Positions 8,921-22,212 of a DNA stretch of 64,000 nt are shown piece by piece. The notes under the pieces were generated by a model. That model saw nothing but the letters and a program-made list of their open reading frames with translations, was not told the DNA's origin and searched no databases. A program made the translations under genes and the position numbers. The stretch's first letter is position 1. The number at the start of each line of letters is the position of its first letter. Origin of the DNA: Burkholderia sp. lig30 (GTDB lineage: Bacteria > Pseudomonadota > Gammaproteobacteria > Burkholderiales > Burkholderiaceae); NCBI RefSeq assembly GCF_000687455.2, contig NZ_JGVW01000049.1:124001-188000 (forward strand), in the 5' to 3' direction.

Positions 8921-8953
8921 CAAAAAGCCCGCTAGCTTTCGCTGAGCGGGCTT
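8921..8953 (-). terminator. intrinsic terminator of the first tRNA-fMet
   Basis: Stem AAGCCCGCT (8925-8933) pairs with AGCGGGCTT (8945-8953). Read on the minus strand it ends in a T-run. It lies 7 bases past the tRNA 3' end. Confidence 0.8.
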
Positions 8954-8959
8954 CGATGT

Positions 8960-9036
<77 letters not shown>

Positions 9037-9076
9037 GCGCGAAGTCTACTCGCACCACGGCGGGGCGTCAATCGGT

Positions 9077-9629
9077 GCGTGATCCTCGCCGGGCCAGGCG
9101 ATCCGCTGCTGAGCCTGCGCGGCCAGGATCCCCGTCATCCGGTTGGCCTCGATGCCCGGATTATCGGCTTCGCTTGGGGAGCCTTACCTCCCGATACTTT
9201 GTGCAGAGCATCCTCGGATGCTTTGAGCCTCGTTTGGGTGAGCACAGACAGATCCCGGCAATGCGCCGCTCGCCCAAGTGCCGAAATTCACGCTTTGCCA
9301 AGCTTCGCTGCGGTCGCATCGATCGACAACACGCGGCACCGTCTTTCCCATCGCCCGAGCGCAGGTTCGGGGCGCGGGCCGGCGACGATCCGAAGAATTT
9401 GCGACTGACTTTGGTAAGTCGCAACTCTCTGCCATGGCGCTGGCCGGTGTCGCCGCTGTTCGTCAGCCGGCTCGCGACTGCCGTGTGCGCGGAGAGCGTG
9501 GCGATGGCCGAAGCGTTCAATCTCGGCGCGGTGTGCCAATCCATCCGCGCCGCCGCACGGACACTGCATCGCGTCCATCCTTGTGTTTACGTTACGATAT
9601 CCTGACGAATTCACAACAGAGGGGCGCTG
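9077..9629. other. no supportable gene
   Basis: This 550-bp stretch contains open frames on both strands, but none has a convincing start, composition or recognisable motif. AT content rises toward 9580-9620, where the promoter of the next gene probably lies. Confidence 0.5.
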
Positions 9630-10019
9630 ATGAAGAGCGAGGAAATTCCATACTACGTAGCAAGCAAGTTGCTTTGGCAGTGGAAGCTTCGCGACGGCGC
9701 GGACGGCTGCAAGATTGTTCCCAATATCGCGCTATCGATGGACATGGCTCCGCCACCGCTGCCAGAACAACCGGCGCCGAAGGCCATACCAACCAAGCCC
9801 ACGCCAAAGCCCCCGAAGCCCGATTCGCTGGACCAGATGGTCGATGACATTGCGTGGGTATTCGATGCATTTTCGCGCTTCAAGACCTGGCTCGATACGC
9901 CTACCCCACCGAAGACGCCCAAGCCTGCCCCGGTCGCAAAAAAGGCGGACGCTGAAGCCGTGCCGCCATCAGGCTTCGCCAACCTATTGAACTCAAATTT
10001 TTATGAAAGATGCTGTTAA
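9630..10019 (+). CDS. proline/lysine-rich hypothetical protein
   Basis: A 129-residue protein I do not recognise. A short amphipathic N-terminus (IPYYVASKLLWQWKLRDG) is followed by two Pro/Lys-rich linkers, around residues 43-68 and 90-105. Between them is a hydrophobic segment with DDIAWVFDAFSRFKTW. There is no signal peptide or membrane helix. GAGGGG precedes the ATG. It overlaps the next gene by 17 bases, so the two are coupled. Base composition is lower in GC than the neighbouring core genes, suggesting acquired DNA. Confidence 0.6.
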   Translation: MKSEEIPYYVASKLLWQWKLRDGADGCKIVPNIALSMDMAPPPLPEQPAPKAIPTKPTPKPPKPDSLDQMVDDIAWVFDAFSRFKTWLDTPTPPKTPKPAPVAKKADAEAVPPSGFANLLNSNFYERCC

Positions 10020-10518
10020 CGCGACCGGCATCGGCACACTCGTTCTGTTGGGTGCTTTGGCGTTGCTGTCCGTCTTCGGCATCAGCTTGATCCGGTCGCT
10101 CGGTTACATATTTTCAATGCAGGCCAATCGAAAAAAAAGAGCCATAGAAATGGCACGTTTATCCGTGAAACGCATTGTTGTCAGTTTCGTTACGCTCGCT
10201 TTTGTCGGTTATTCGTGGAACTACTGGAGGGAGGCTCGACTGCGCGCGCATTGCGAGCCGAAAGAACGAAACAGCGAGCGCTCCCCGGACGGCAATTATT
10301 TGGCTCGATACTGTTATTTTGGGGATACGATCGTTCTCAGGCTATACGACAGGAACGGGCAACACCTCATTGCCGAGCGAACGTATCGGGATACGTCTGG
10401 CGTACCAGTCGAACTTTCTTGGAGGAAGGATGTATTGACGTACCCTAACGGGCAAGAGCTCAGCGAAATCAGGTTGCCACCGCCCCTTCTTGATCGAGCG
10501 ATGTCACGGCTCCCCTAG
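10003..10518 (+). CDS. membrane-anchored hypothetical protein
   Basis: A 171-residue protein with two hydrophobic segments near the N-terminus (about residues 10-31 and 53-69), then a soluble domain of about 100 residues. That domain begins around SPDGNYLARYCYFGD and continues IVLRLYDRNGQHLIAERTY. The pattern resembles small membrane-bound immunity-like proteins of Proteobacteria, but this is a pattern impression only. Its overlap with the preceding proline-rich gene suggests a functional pair. No enzyme motif is visible. Confidence 0.6.
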   Translation: MKDAVNATGIGTLVLLGALALLSVFGISLIRSLGYIFSMQANRKKRAIEMARLSVKRIVVSFVTLAFVGYSWNYWREARLRAHCEPKERNSERSPDGNYLARYCYFGDTIVLRLYDRNGQHLIAERTYRDTSGVPVELSWRKDVLTYPNGQELSEIRLPPPLLDRAMSRLP

Positions 10519-10618
10519 TCAGTATGACTCCCCGTGAGGTAGCGTGAACCCGCTCGTTCTTCAAGCTGTTGAAGAAGTTGTCTATCGACGCGTATTCCGG
10601 ATCGAGCAACTTGCAAAG

Positions 10619-10651
10619 CAAAAAGCCCGCTTGCTTTCGCTGAGCGGGCTT
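10619..10651 (-). terminator. intrinsic terminator of the second tRNA-fMet
   Basis: AAGCCCGCT (10623-10631) pairs with AGCGGGCTT (10643-10651), with a T-run on the minus strand. It is almost identical to the terminator of copy 1. Confidence 0.8.
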
Positions 10652-10657
10652 CGATAT

Positions 10658-10734
<77 letters not shown>

Positions 10735-10800
10735 ACACGTAGTGTACTCGCACCACAGCGGTGCGTCAAACGATCCGTGATTCTCGCCGGACCCGAGTCC

Positions 10801-10830
10801 GACCATTTTTCCCACTTGAGAAAAATGGTC
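10801..10830 (-). terminator. perfect 11-bp stem-loop downstream of mnmE
   Basis: GACCATTTTTC (10801-10811) and GAAAAATGGTC (10820-10830) are exact inverted repeats with an 8-base loop, about 80 bases past the mnmE stop. The A/T-rich inner stem could serve as an intrinsic terminator, though no T-run follows on the minus strand. Confidence 0.5.
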
Positions 10831-10911
10831 GTCCGGGTTTTCAGCCCACCACCGCGCCAGACGTCCCGATGACGACCTTGCCGCCCCCATGGCCGCATCC
10901 GGACGGATGCC

Positions 10912-12312
10912 CTACTTCCCAATACAAAACCGGCTGAAAATCACCCCGAGCAAATCGTCCGACGTAAATTCCCCGGTAATCGCGTTCAACTGCTCCTGCG
11001 CGAGTCTTAGCTCCTCCGCGAACAGGTCGAGCGCGTTCGCGCGCTGCTCCGAATGCTCGGCCGCCTGCGCAAGATGCGCCTGCGCCGCACGCAGCGCGAT
11101 CAGATGGCGTTCGCGCGCCAGATACACGTTATGCTCGCCCGCCTGCCAGCCCGCGATCCGCAGCAGCTCGCCGCGCAGCAGGTCGATCCCGTCGCCCCGC
11201 TTCGCCGACAGCCGCACCTCGCACAGATCCGCGCCCGCCGCGTCGCCCGCGCGCGCGGCCGATGCCGACACCTCCGTCAGATCCGTCTTGTTCAACACCC
11301 GCACGACCGGCACGCCGGCCGGGAAACGCGCCGCGATCGCGTGGTCGTCGGCGGTCATCCCGATGCGCGCGTCGAGCAAATGCAGCACCACATCCGCGCG
11401 CTCGATCTCACCCCACGTCCGCGCGATGCCGATCCGCTCCACTTCGTCCTCGGTCTCGCGCAGCCCCGCGGTATCGATGATGTGCAGCGGAATCCCTTCA
11501 ATCTGGATCGTCTGCGCGACCTTGTCGCGCGTCGTGCCGGCGATCGGCGTGACGATCGCCAGCTCCGCACCGGCCAGCGCGTTCAGCAGCGACGACTTGC
11601 CGACGTTCGGCTGCCCCGCGAGCACCACCGACAGCCCCTCGCGCAACAGCGCGCCCTGCCGCGCGTCGCCGAGCACCCGCGCGAGCTGCGTGCGGATGTT
11701 CGCGAGCTTGCCGCGCGCATCGGCCGCCTCGAGAAAATCGATCTCCTCCTCGGGGAAATCGAGCGTCGCCTCGACCAGCATCCGCAACGTGATCGTGTCC
11801 TCGACGAGCGCATGGATCTGCCGCGAGAACGCGCCGTCGAGCGAGCGCCCCGCCGAACGCGCCGCCGCCTCGGTGCTCGCCTCGATCAGGTCCGCGACCG
11901 CCTCGGCCTGCGCGAGGTCGAGCTTGTCGTTCAGGAACGCGCGCCGCGTGAACTCGCCCGGCTCCGCGAGCCGCAGACCCAACGCACGGCCGGCGTCCAG
12001 GCAGCGCTGCAGCAGCAGCTGCATCACGATCGGCCCGCCATGCCCCTGCAATTCGAGCACGTGCTCGCCGGTGTACGAATGCGGCGCGGGGAAATACAGC
12101 GCGATGCCGCGATCCAGCGGCGCGCCGTGCTCGTCCAGGAACGGCACGTAGCTCGCATGACGCGGCGCGAGCCGCTGGCCGCACAGCGCGTCGATCAGCG
12201 GCAGCGCCGCCGCCTCGCCGCCTCGCCCGAACGACACGCGGACAACGCCGATGCCGCCCCGGCCGGAAGCGGTGGCAATGGCGACGATCGGATCGGAATC
12301 GGTAGCAAGCAT
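10912..12312 (-). CDS. mnmE: tRNA modification GTPase MnmE
   Basis: A 466-residue GTPase that, with MnmG, installs the cmnm/nm5 group on U34 of certain tRNAs. The N-terminal tetrahydrofolate-binding domain starts [15 protein letters not shown]. The G domain shows G1 [12 protein letters not shown] near residue 225, DTAGL and NKTD. The C-terminus ends FCIGK, the CxGK motif required for modification. Length is normal for the family. It is the distal gene of the rpmH-rnpA-yidD-yidC-mnmE series, here separated from yidC by a regulator on the other strand. Confidence 0.97.
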   Translation of the reverse strand: MLATDSDPIVAIATASGRGGIGVVRVSFGRGGEAAALPLIDALCGQRLAPRHASYVPFLDEHGAPLDRGIALYFPAPHSYTGEHVLELQGHGGPIVMQLLLQRCLDAGRALGLRLAEPGEFTRRAFLNDKLDLAQAEAVADLIEASTEAAARSAGRSLDGAFSRQIHALVEDTITLRMLVEATLDFPEEEIDFLEAADARGKLANIRTQLARVLGDARQGALLREGLSVVLAGQPNVGKSSLLNALAGAELAIVTPIAGTTRDKVAQTIQIEGIPLHIIDTAGLRETEDEVERIGIARTWGEIERADVVLHLLDARIGMTADDHAIAARFPAGVPVVRVLNKTDLTEVSASAARAGDAAGADLCEVRLSAKRGDGIDLLRGELLRIAGWQAGEHNVYLARERHLIALRAAQAHLAQAAEHSEQRANALDLFAEELRLAQEQLNAITGEFTSDDLLGVIFSRFCIGK

Positions 12313-12619
12313 GGCAGACAGTCGGACGATTGAACGGTGAAACGGCGCGCCCGCGTCGCGGGCATCGGAACGCCGGCATTGTAGCTTGGCGCGGTGCGCG
12401 CGCCGGCGGAGCGGAAATCAGATTTATCTACCCCTTATCTCAGTTACGATAAGAACAATCTGATTAGCAATGAGACATCGGAACATCAAGCGAACACTGC
12501 ATGCGCGTGCCCGGCTTGATGGGAAACCGCCCCGGAGGCGGCCGAAATCCGCGACCGGTTCGCTTGCGAGTCGCCAGATCAGGCTAAATCGCACCTGATC
12601 GGTTGTCTCCAAGGTGCCG

Positions 12620-13063
12620 ATGGAATTGCACAATCCCCGCATGCCGACATCTGAAGAAAAAGCAGCGTTCACCGAACGTCTGAAATTCGCCTTGTTGCGC
12701 AGCCCGGAGAAGATCACGGGCGCGACGGAGCTTGCGCTGCGTTTCAATCTCAGGCACCCCGGCGAGCATCAGGTATCGCCCCAGACCGCGCACAAATGGC
12801 TGACCGGCCGGACGATTCCGACACCGGACAAGCTGCGCACCCTCGCGGAGTGGCTGCGCGTCGATCTGCACTGGCTGCACTACGGCCCGCCGCCGAATGC
12901 CGCGGCGCGCTCGACGCCGCAACCGCTGCCGCGCGACGAACGCTATCCGCCGACACCCGAGACGATCGAGCTCGCGTCGAAGATCGAGGCGCTGTCGCCG
13001 CATCACCGTTATCTGGTGCAGGAACTGATCGAGCAGTTCTACAGCGACACGTCGAAACGCTGA
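12620..13063 (+). CDS. HTH transcriptional regulator, phage-repressor-like
   Basis: A 147-residue protein. Its N-terminal half contains an XRE/CI-like helix-turn-helix region (TGATELALRFNLRHPGEHQVSPQTAHKW, quoted in part as SPQTAHKWLTGRTIPTPDKL). A short Pro-rich linker and a C-terminal helix (SPHHRYLVQELIEQFY) follow. The ATG at 12620 has AAGG upstream; ATG 12641 is an alternative. It stands alone on the plus strand between mnmE and yidC and ends at a bidirectional terminator. Similar small regulators occur in Burkholderia, but the regulated genes are unknown. Confidence 0.75.
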   Translation: MELHNPRMPTSEEKAAFTERLKFALLRSPEKITGATELALRFNLRHPGEHQVSPQTAHKWLTGRTIPTPDKLRTLAEWLRVDLHWLHYGPPPNAAARSTPQPLPRDERYPPTPETIELASKIEALSPHHRYLVQELIEQFYSDTSKR

Positions 13064-13124
13064 CCGTACTCGCCCACGATACCGGAAACCGCACCGCCCG
13101 GCTGCCGCCCGGGGCGCAAAAAAC

Positions 13125-13158
13125 AAAAAGCCGCGTAGCTTTCGCCACGCGGCTTTTT
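13125..13158. terminator. bidirectional intrinsic terminator
   Basis: AAAAAGCCGCGT (13125-13136) pairs with ACGCGGCTTTTT (13147-13158). The stem carries a T-run on both strands. It lies between the convergent regulator gene and yidC and can end both transcripts. Confidence 0.85.
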
Positions 13159-13227
13159 TGCATCCTGATTCGACCGTGCCAGGCAACGAGGGCGGGCCAA
13201 CCGCTCCGCCCGTTGCCCGGCCGTCCG

Positions 13228-14886
13228 TCAGGCGGCTTTCTTCTTCGCGCCGAGCGTACGGGTGATGTAGTACTGCTGGGCGATCGACAGCACGTTGTTC
13301 ACGACGTAGTACAGCACCAGACCGGCCGGGAAGAAGAAGAACATGACCGAGAACGCAATCGGCATGAACATCATCATCTTCGCCTGCACCGGGTCCGGCG
13401 GCGTCGGGTTCAGCCGGGTCTGCAGGAACATCGAGCCCGCCATCAGCACCGGCAGGATGAAGAACGGATCGCGCTGCGACAGGTCGCTGATCCACAGAAT
13501 CCACGGCGCGCCGCGCATTTCGACCGATGCGAGCAGCACCCAGTACAGCGAGATGAACACCGGGATCTGGATCACCACCGGCAGGCAGCCGCCGAACGGA
13601 TTGACCTTCTCGGTCTTGTACAGCTCCATCAGCGCGGCGTTCATCTTCTGCGGATCGCTCTTGAAGCGTTCGCGCAGCGCCTGCATGCGCGGCGTGATTT
13701 CCTTCATGCGCGCCATCGACTTGTAGCTCGCCGCCGACAGCGGGAAGAACACCGCCTTGATCAGCAGCGTGAGCAGCACGATCGCCCAGCCCCAGTTGCC
13801 GACGAAGCCGTGGATCTTCTCGAGCAGCCAGAACAGCGGCTTCGCGATGATCGTGACCCAGCCATAGTCCTTCACCAGCTCGAGGCCCGGCGCGATGCCT
13901 TCCAGCATGCGCTCTTCCTCGGGGCCGGCGAACAGGCGTGCCGACACGTCGGCCGACTGGCCCGGCGCGATCGCCGCGACCGGCGTCTTCACGCCGACGC
14001 GATACAGCGTCGGATCGAACTTCTCGACGTAGATGTCGCGCTTCGTGCCCTGCTGCGGAATCCACGCGGACGCGAAGTAGTGCTGCACCATCGCGACCCA
14101 GCCGTTGTCGGCGGAGGGCTCGTAGGTGGCCTTGTTCTTGTCCAGGTCGCTGAAATTGATCTTCTGGAAGTGCTTCTCGGACGTGTAGACCGCCGGCCCG
14201 ATGAACGTGTGCGAGAACATCGGCGTCTCGACCGGCGTGCTGTCGCGCACCAGTTCCATGTAGACGGTCGGCGACACCGGCGCGGTGCCGACGTTGTCGA
14301 TCTTCGTGTCGACGCCGATCACATAGCTGCCGCGCGTGAACGTGTAGGTCTTCACGACCTTCACGCCGCCCTTCACCGGCGATTCGAACGACAGCTTCAG
14401 CGCGTTCTGGTCGCCCGCCAGCGACGTCGCGCCCGCCACCTGCGAGTAGACGTCGTTGTGGTTCGGGAAGTCGCCGCCGAGCAGGCCCGTGCGTGCGAGG
14501 TACGTGTGGCCGGCCGTGCGGTCGAACAGCGTGATCGACGCGTTTGCGGCCTTGGCGTCGCCGGCCTTCTTCAGCACGAGCTTCGCGAGCGTGCCGCCGC
14601 GCGTGTCGATCTCGCCGTCATACACATCGGTCGAGAAGTGCACGAGTTGCGCCTGCGCGGCAGGCGCGGTCGTCGCGGGCGCGGTACCGGCGGGCGCGGC
14701 GGCCGGCAGATCGGCCGTCGTCGCGCCGGCGCCGGACGCGCCGTTGGCGGATTGCGCCACGGTGTTCGTCTGCGTGACGTTCGGGAAGAACATCGACGGG
14801 CGTCCGTGGGCGCGCTGCCAGTTGTCGTACAGCATGACAGCCGACATGAAGAAGATCACCCACAGAACGGTGCGTTTGATATCCAT
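13228..14886 (-). CDS. yidC: membrane protein insertase YidC
   Basis: A 552-residue inner-membrane insertase. [19 protein letters not shown] is the first membrane helix, followed by a large periplasmic domain. The conserved C-terminal five-helix core includes [19 protein letters not shown] and [21 protein letters not shown], given here as the fragment [13 protein letters not shown]. It inserts and folds membrane proteins with or without SecYEG. The tail LGAKKKAA is basic as usual. It follows yidD by 8 bases and belongs to the rpmH-rnpA-yidD-yidC operon. Confidence 0.97.
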   Translation of the reverse strand: MDIKRTVLWVIFFMSAVMLYDNWQRAHGRPSMFFPNVTQTNTVAQSANGASGAGATTADLPAAAPAGTAPATTAPAAQAQLVHFSTDVYDGEIDTRGGTLAKLVLKKAGDAKAANASITLFDRTAGHTYLARTGLLGGDFPNHNDVYSQVAGATSLAGDQNALKLSFESPVKGGVKVVKTYTFTRGSYVIGVDTKIDNVGTAPVSPTVYMELVRDSTPVETPMFSHTFIGPAVYTSEKHFQKINFSDLDKNKATYEPSADNGWVAMVQHYFASAWIPQQGTKRDIYVEKFDPTLYRVGVKTPVAAIAPGQSADVSARLFAGPEEERMLEGIAPGLELVKDYGWVTIIAKPLFWLLEKIHGFVGNWGWAIVLLTLLIKAVFFPLSAASYKSMARMKEITPRMQALRERFKSDPQKMNAALMELYKTEKVNPFGGCLPVVIQIPVFISLYWVLLASVEMRGAPWILWISDLSQRDPFFILPVLMAGSMFLQTRLNPTPPDPVQAKMMMFMPIAFSVMFFFFPAGLVLYYVVNNVLSIAQQYYITRTLGAKKKAA

Positions 14887-14894
14887 GCGTTATC

Positions 14895-15161
14895 TCAGAG
14901 TCGATGGGACCGCGCCTCGGCGTCGCCGTGAGCGCGTGTGTCGGAGGTGGGCGGCGGAACGAGGTCGATGCCGCCCGCGGAAAACGGATGGCAACGACAC
15001 AGCCGCCTCGCGGCGAGATATGTGCCGCGCGCGGCGCCATGATACTGGATTGCTTCGCGCGCGTAATCCGAACAGGAAGGATAAAAACGGCAACGGCTGC
15101 CGAGCAGCGGACTCACGGCAACCTTGTAGAAGCGCAGCAACGCGATCAATACCGTTTGCAT
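14895..15161 (-). CDS. yidD: membrane protein insertion efficiency factor YidD
   Basis: Small 88-residue protein of the DUF37 family. It starts [20 protein letters not shown] and has the conserved Cys-rich core [15 protein letters not shown] and [16 protein letters not shown]. It assists YidC-dependent insertion. Its position between rnpA and yidC is diagnostic. The last 18 or so residues are polar and less conserved. Confidence 0.95.
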   Translation of the reverse strand: MQTVLIALLRFYKVAVSPLLGSRCRFYPSCSDYAREAIQYHGAARGTYLAARRLCRCHPFSAGGIDLVPPPTSDTRAHGDAEARSHRL

Positions 15162-15239
15162 AGCAAGGGCGGCGTCAGGTTCAGCGCCGCGTCAGGGCCG
15201 GCCGGGCAGGCGCGAACGCCGCCGCGACGGGCCGGTGCG

Positions 15240-15713
15240 TCACTCGGACGCGGGCTTCGCCGCACGGCGGGCGATCTCCCGCGCCGCCTTGTCGAGCAGC
15301 TCGCGGATCTCGGCCACGCACATCGCCGCGAGCGGCTCGGACGCCGCGCTCGGCAGCGCCTTCTTGTCGAAGCGCGTGTGCTGGCGCAGCAGCAGGTCCC
15401 AACCGGCGAACTCGGCCCGGCGCACGCGAAACGCTTCGCGCGCCAGCCGCTTCACCTGGTTGCGCGTCACCGCGCGCGGCGCGTACTTCTTGCCGACGAC
15501 CAGGCCGAGACGTGCCGCCTGGCCCGTCGGCTTGCCGTAGATCACGAAGTGCGCGGACCGCCGCCACGGGCGCAAACGAAAAACGGATGAAAATTCATCC
15601 GTTTTCAGAAGTCGCGCAGCTTTGGGAAAGACGGCTTTCGCTCGCAACGGATTCGCACCCGGCTCGTCAGCGGCCTTGCCCGCGGAACTGCGGACATCGG
15701 ACACAGCGTGCAA
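15240..15713 (-). CDS. rnpA: ribonuclease P protein component
   Basis: Protein subunit of RNase P, which processes tRNA 5' ends. The RNR-type region reads [17 protein letters not shown], preceded by [12 protein letters not shown]. The 5' end is uncertain. The longest frame starts at a TTG (15713), 6 bases after the rpmH stop, and gives 157 residues. The conserved part begins only at [13 protein letters not shown], about 27 residues in, so a later start is possible. Overlap with yidD is absent (78-bp gap). Confidence 0.92.
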   Translation of the reverse strand: MHAVSDVRSSAGKAADEPGANPLRAKAVFPKAARLLKTDEFSSVFRLRPWRRSAHFVIYGKPTGQAARLGLVVGKKYAPRAVTRNQVKRLAREAFRVRRAEFAGWDLLLRQHTRFDKKALPSAASEPLAAMCVAEIRELLDKAAREIARRAAKPASE

Positions 15714-15719
15714 CCCGCC

Positions 15720-15854
15720 TTAGATGGCGAGGCGCTTGCGGCCCTTCGCGCGGCGTGCGTTGATGACCTTGCGGCCACCAGCCGTCTTCATGCGGACACG
15801 GAAACCATGGGTGCGCTTGCGGCGCGTCACGGACGGTTGGTAGGTACGTTTCAT
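15720..15854 (-). CDS. rpmH: 50S ribosomal protein L34
   Basis: A 44-residue basic protein reading [20 protein letters not shown] and ending in GRKRLAI, an exact family match. It is the first gene of the leftward operon with rnpA, yidD and yidC, and it faces dnaA across the 435-bp intergenic region. The ATG is at 15852-15854 and the TAA at 15720-15722. Confidence 0.98.
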
Positions 15855-16289
15855 GATGCTCTCACTTGTTCGAGAATGTCGGAACTTCAGGGACCGCGTG
15901 CCCTTTGCGTGCCCTCACCAGCAAGCCTTCGGGCGAACGCAATCACCGGAAATGCAGGATTGGTTTTCGCGGAACCCGCTATTTAAACCGTTTTTCTCTT
16001 GATGGTCAATACGTTAGAGGGCATTCAGCAGGCCCGGGCATCGGCGATCCGGCCCTGTGGTGCACAACACGCCCCTGTGGATAACTCCCGCTTCGACCGC
16101 GTTTGGCGGTAGAATCTCGCCTTACCTCCAAGAATCCCGCACGCTGCTTCGGCTCGCGCCTGCCTCGCCACCGCTGTGACGCAGGCGCCCGGAGCCCGCT
16201 CGCACGACCGCATCGGGCCTTGTCGCTTATCCGCGACAAGCGAGCGGCCGCGAGCCCTTACTGTGCACCGAAAGAACGACAGCACCTCG
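15855..16289. promoter_or_regulatory. rpmH-dnaA intergenic region, classical oriC position
   Basis: The 435-bp gap between divergent rpmH and dnaA, where many bacteria place oriC. It has an AT-richer patch (about 15975-16020, TTTAAACCGTTTTTCTC), one perfect DnaA box (16076-16084) and an imperfect one, TTATCCGCG, at 16228-16236. That is few boxes for a functional origin. It must at least hold the rpmH and dnaA promoters, and DnaA probably autoregulates here. Confidence 0.55.
16076..16084 (-). promoter_or_regulatory. DnaA box
   Basis: TGTGGATAA, the exact complement of the consensus TTATCCACA, about 205 bases before the dnaA start. Confidence 0.8.
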
Positions 16290-17837
16290 ATGAACGATTT
16301 CTGGCAACACTGTTCCGCCCTGCTGGAGCGCGAATTGACGCCCCAGCAGTACGTAACGTGGATCAAACCTCTAGCCCCGGTCGCCTTCGACGCCGCTGCG
16401 CATACGCTGTCCATTGCTGCTCCGAACCGTTTCAAGCTCGATTGGGTCAAGAGCCAGTTCTCCGGCCGGATCTCCGATGTGGCGCGCGATTTCTGGAACG
16501 CGCCGATCGACGTCCAGTTCGTCCTCGATCCGAAGGCCGGCATGCGCAGCGCCGCCGCAGCAGCGCCTGTGGCGCCGCGCGCCCCGCTGCCGGCCACGAG
16601 CCCTGCCGCGGCGATCGCGGCCGCGAACATCGTCGCGCCCGCCAACGCGTCGGCGGCCTCGGCCGCGGCGAGCGCCGCACACATGCACGCGGACGACGCC
16701 GCCGACATCGACCTGCCGAGCCTGCCCGCGCACGAAGCCGCCGCGGGCCGCCGCACCTGGCGGCCGGGCATGGGCGCCGCGCCGGCCGCGGCCGGCGAGA
16801 CCGACTCGATGTACGAGCGCTCGAAGCTGAACCCGGTCCTCACGTTCGACAACTTCGTGACCGGTAAGGCGAACCAGCTCGCGCGCGCCGCCGCGATCCA
16901 GGTCGCGGACAACCCCGGCATCTCGTACAACCCGCTGTTCCTGTACGGCGGCGTCGGCCTCGGCAAGACCCACCTGATCCACGCGATCGGCAACCAGCTG
17001 CTGCTCGACAAGCCGGGCGCGCGGATCCGCTACATCCACGCCGAGCAATACGTGTCGGACGTGGTGAAGGCGTACCAGCGCAAGGCATTCGACGATTTCA
17101 AGCGCTACTACCACTCGCTCGACCTGCTGCTGATCGACGATATTCAGTTCTTCTCGGGCAAGTCGCGCACGCAGGAGGAATTCTTCTACGCGTTCGAGGC
17201 GCTGGTCGCGAACAAGGCGCAGGTGATCATCACCAGCGACACGTATCCGAAGGAAATCTCCGGGATCGACGACCGCCTGATCTCGCGCTTCGACTCCGGC
17301 CTCACCGTCGCGATCGAGCCGCCCGAACTGGAAATGCGCGTGGCGATCCTGATGCGCAAGGCGCAATCCGAAGGCGTGAGCCTGTCGGAGGACGTCGCGT
17401 TCTTCGTCGCGAAGCACCTGCGCTCGAACGTCCGCGAACTGGAAGGCGCGCTGCGCAAGATCCTCGCGTACTCGAAGTTCCACGGCCGCGAAGTGTCGAT
17501 CGAGCTGACCAAGGAAGCGCTGAAGGACCTGCTGACGGTGCAGAACCGGCAGATCTCGGTCGAGAACATCCAGAAGACCGTCGCCGACTTCTACAACATC
17601 AAGGTCGCCGACATGTATTCGAAGAAGCGTCCGGCGAACATCGCGCGGCCGCGCCAGATCGCGATGTACCTCGCGAAGGAACTGACCCAGAAGAGCCTGC
17701 CGGAGATCGGCGAGCTGTTCGGCGGGCGCGACCACACGACCGTGCTGCACGCCGTGCGCAAGATCGCGGACGAGCGCAGCAAGGATGCGCAGCTCAACCA
17801 CGAGCTGCACGTGCTGGAACAGACGCTGAAGGGCTGA
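16290..17837 (+). CDS. dnaA: chromosomal replication initiator DnaA
   Basis: A 515-residue AAA+ initiator that binds DnaA boxes and melts the origin. Domain I is [21 protein letters not shown] long Ala/Pro-rich domain II linker covers about residues 85-170. Walker [16 protein letters not shown] is near residue 219, Walker [13 protein letters not shown] follows, and domain IV carries the box-binding signature [15 protein letters not shown]. The ATG at 16290 gives the normal N-terminus; in-frame sequence upstream is not DnaA-like. The long linker is typical of Burkholderia. Confidence 0.98.
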   Translation: MNDFWQHCSALLERELTPQQYVTWIKPLAPVAFDAAAHTLSIAAPNRFKLDWVKSQFSGRISDVARDFWNAPIDVQFVLDPKAGMRSAAAAAPVAPRAPLPATSPAAAIAAANIVAPANASAASAAASAAHMHADDAADIDLPSLPAHEAAAGRRTWRPGMGAAPAAAGETDSMYERSKLNPVLTFDNFVTGKANQLARAAAIQVADNPGISYNPLFLYGGVGLGKTHLIHAIGNQLLLDKPGARIRYIHAEQYVSDVVKAYQRKAFDDFKRYYHSLDLLLIDDIQFFSGKSRTQEEFFYAFEALVANKAQVIITSDTYPKEISGIDDRLISRFDSGLTVAIEPPELEMRVAILMRKAQSEGVSLSEDVAFFVAKHLRSNVRELEGALRKILAYSKFHGREVSIELTKEALKDLLTVQNRQISVENIQKTVADFYNIKVADMYSKKRPANIARPRQIAMYLAKELTQKSLPEIGELFGGRDHTTVLHAVRKIADERSKDAQLNHELHVLEQTLKG

Positions 17838-17857
17838 GCCGGCGCGCCGTGCCGGCG

Positions 17858-17901
17858 AAACCGGAAACCGCCCCAATTTAGCGGGGGCCTTCCGGTTTTA
17901 A
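17858..17901 (+). terminator. probable terminator after dnaA
   Basis: AAACCGGAA (17858-17866) pairs with TTCCGGTTT (17890-17898), followed by a short T/A tract. An inner GC stem (CCGCCCC/CGGGGG) can strengthen it. It may reduce dnaA read-through into dnaN. Confidence 0.6.
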
Positions 17902-18000
17902 GGCACAATACAGGTTTGACTGCTCCGGCGGCAGCGGGCCATCAGCCCGCCCGGCAGGGCGTTGCGAGCCTGCAGGCCGTTTTCTCAACGAAGGAACTCT

Positions 18001-19104
18001 ATGCAACTGGTCAAGACCGAACGAGACACCCTCCTCAGGCCGCTGCAAACGGTCAGCGGCATCGTCGAACGCCGCCACACGTTGCCGATCCTCGCCAATC
18101 TGCTGATCACGAAGAATGGCGCGGACGTATCGTTCCTGTCGACCGACCTCGAACTGCAGATCACGACGCGCGCCGAGTTCGGCGTCGGCGGCGACCAGGT
18201 CGCGACCACCGTTGCCGCCCGCAAGCTGCTCGACATCCTGCGCGCGATGCCTGACGGCCAGGTCACGCTGTCGCTCGCCGACAAGCGTCTCACCGTCCAG
18301 TCCGGCAAGAGCCGCTTCGCGCTGCAGACGCTCGCTGCAGACGAGTTCCCGACCGTCGCCCAGGCGAAGGATTTCGGCGCCAGCCTCAGCGTCCCGCAGA
18401 AGGCGTTCCGCCAGTTGCTCGGCATGGTCCACTTCGCGATGGCGCAGCAGGACATCCGCTATTACCTGAACGGCATGCTGCTCGTCGTCGACGGCGACCA
18501 GCTGATGGCGGTCGCGACCGACGGCCACCGCCTCGCGTTTTCGTCGATGAAGATCGAAGGCTCGTTCGGCCGCCAGGAAGTGATCATCCCGCGCAAGACC
18601 ATTCTCGAGCTGCAGCGCCTGCTCGAGGACATCGACGACACCGTCAAGATCGACATCGCGCAAACCCAGGCGAAGTTCACGTTCGGCCAGGTCGAGCTGG
18701 TGTCGAAGCTGGTCGAGGGCAAGTTCCCCGACTTCCAGCGCGTGATCCCGAAGGCGCACAAGAACAGCTTCGAGATCGGCCGTGAAGAGCTGCAGCGTTC
18801 GCTGCAGCGCGCGGCGATCCTGACGTCGGACAAGTTCAAGGGCGTGCGCTGCATCATCGCGCCGGGCCAGCTGAAGATCATGTCGACCAACGCCGACCAG
18901 GAAGAGGCGCAGGAAGAACTGGAAATCGCCTACCAGGGCGATACCGTCGATATCGGCTTCAACGTGACGTACCTGCTCGACGTGCTCGCGAACCTGAAGG
19001 TCGACACCGTGCAGGTGAGCCTCGGCGACGCCAGCTCGAGCGCGCTGATCACCGTGCCCGAGAACGACGAGTTCAAGTATGTCGTGATGCCGATGCGCAT
19101 CTGA
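18001..19104 (+). CDS. dnaN: DNA polymerase III beta sliding clamp
   Basis: A 367-residue beta clamp starting MQLVKTERDTLLRPLQTVSG and ending YVVMPMRI, both typical. It forms the ring that tethers Pol III and other partners to DNA. GAAGGA precedes the ATG. The 163-bp gap from dnaA contains a terminator-like stem, so dnaN may have its own promoter. Length and C-terminus are normal. Confidence 0.98.
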   Translation: MQLVKTERDTLLRPLQTVSGIVERRHTLPILANLLITKNGADVSFLSTDLELQITTRAEFGVGGDQVATTVAARKLLDILRAMPDGQVTLSLADKRLTVQSGKSRFALQTLAADEFPTVAQAKDFGASLSVPQKAFRQLLGMVHFAMAQQDIRYYLNGMLLVVDGDQLMAVATDGHRLAFSSMKIEGSFGRQEVIIPRKTILELQRLLEDIDDTVKIDIAQTQAKFTFGQVELVSKLVEGKFPDFQRVIPKAHKNSFEIGREELQRSLQRAAILTSDKFKGVRCIIAPGQLKIMSTNADQEEAQEELEIAYQGDTVDIGFNVTYLLDVLANLKVDTVQVSLGDASSSALITVPENDEFKYVVMPMRI

Positions 19105-19127
19105 CGCGCGCGACACACGGCACACAC

Positions 19128-19158
19128 CAGGGGGCGGCAAGCCCCTTTGGCGTTTTTA
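19128..19158 (+). terminator. possible terminator after dnaN
   Basis: A GGGGC/GCCCC stem around 19131-19146 is followed by TTTGGCGTTTTT. It is short and not certain. It lies in the 191-bp gap before gyrB. Confidence 0.35.
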
Positions 19159-19268
19159 TGGCGAATCAACACCCTCTCCGCGCGGCGCCGGGCCGGCCCG
19201 CAGGAGAGGTCAGGAAAACTGGAGCGGCCCGGCGTTTTCTCACGAAAACGCACCGCGCCGCCGCTTGA

Positions 19269-21767
<2,499 letters not shown>

Positions 21768-21773
21768 CGCACT

Positions 21774-21812
21774 TGTAGCGGGAGCCATAACCTGAGATTT
21801 TGGGAAGCATCC
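21774..21812. repeat. left terminal inverted repeat and TnsB-type site
   Basis: Terminal TGTAGCG at 21774-21780 and a repeat unit TGAGATTTTGGGAAGCATC at 21793-21811. A degenerate second copy, TCAGTGTCGGGAACAATC, follows about 105 bases further in. The looser spacing resembles the left end of Tn7. Confidence 0.8.
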
Positions 21813-22212
21813 ACTGAGACATTTATTGATGGATGCGCTCCGATAGCTCAGATGACGGCACCTACCTGACCCCACAGCCGCAGGAACAAGGGCGATAGTG
21901 AGGTAGCCTCCGTTTTCTCAGTGTCGGGAACAATCAGGGGTTGCTTGTCAACTCGACTTCTGCGGCTTTCGCTGGTCCGCGCTTCGCGCCTGGGCTTCAA
22001 CCCAATGTACAGAAAGCGATGCAGCCTGCGACAGCATCGCCCAGCTCACGCGCAGCGGTTTCGTTGGTCGCCAGAGCATCGTAGTCCGGGTGGCTCGGTT
22101 TGCTGCCCTAGCGAATGCGCTTCTTATAGAAAGACGCATGGCGCTCACCGCCGCCGAAAGACTCCAAGCGGCGACGGTCATTGTTGCCCTCCTATCTCAC
22201 GCCAGCAAAACG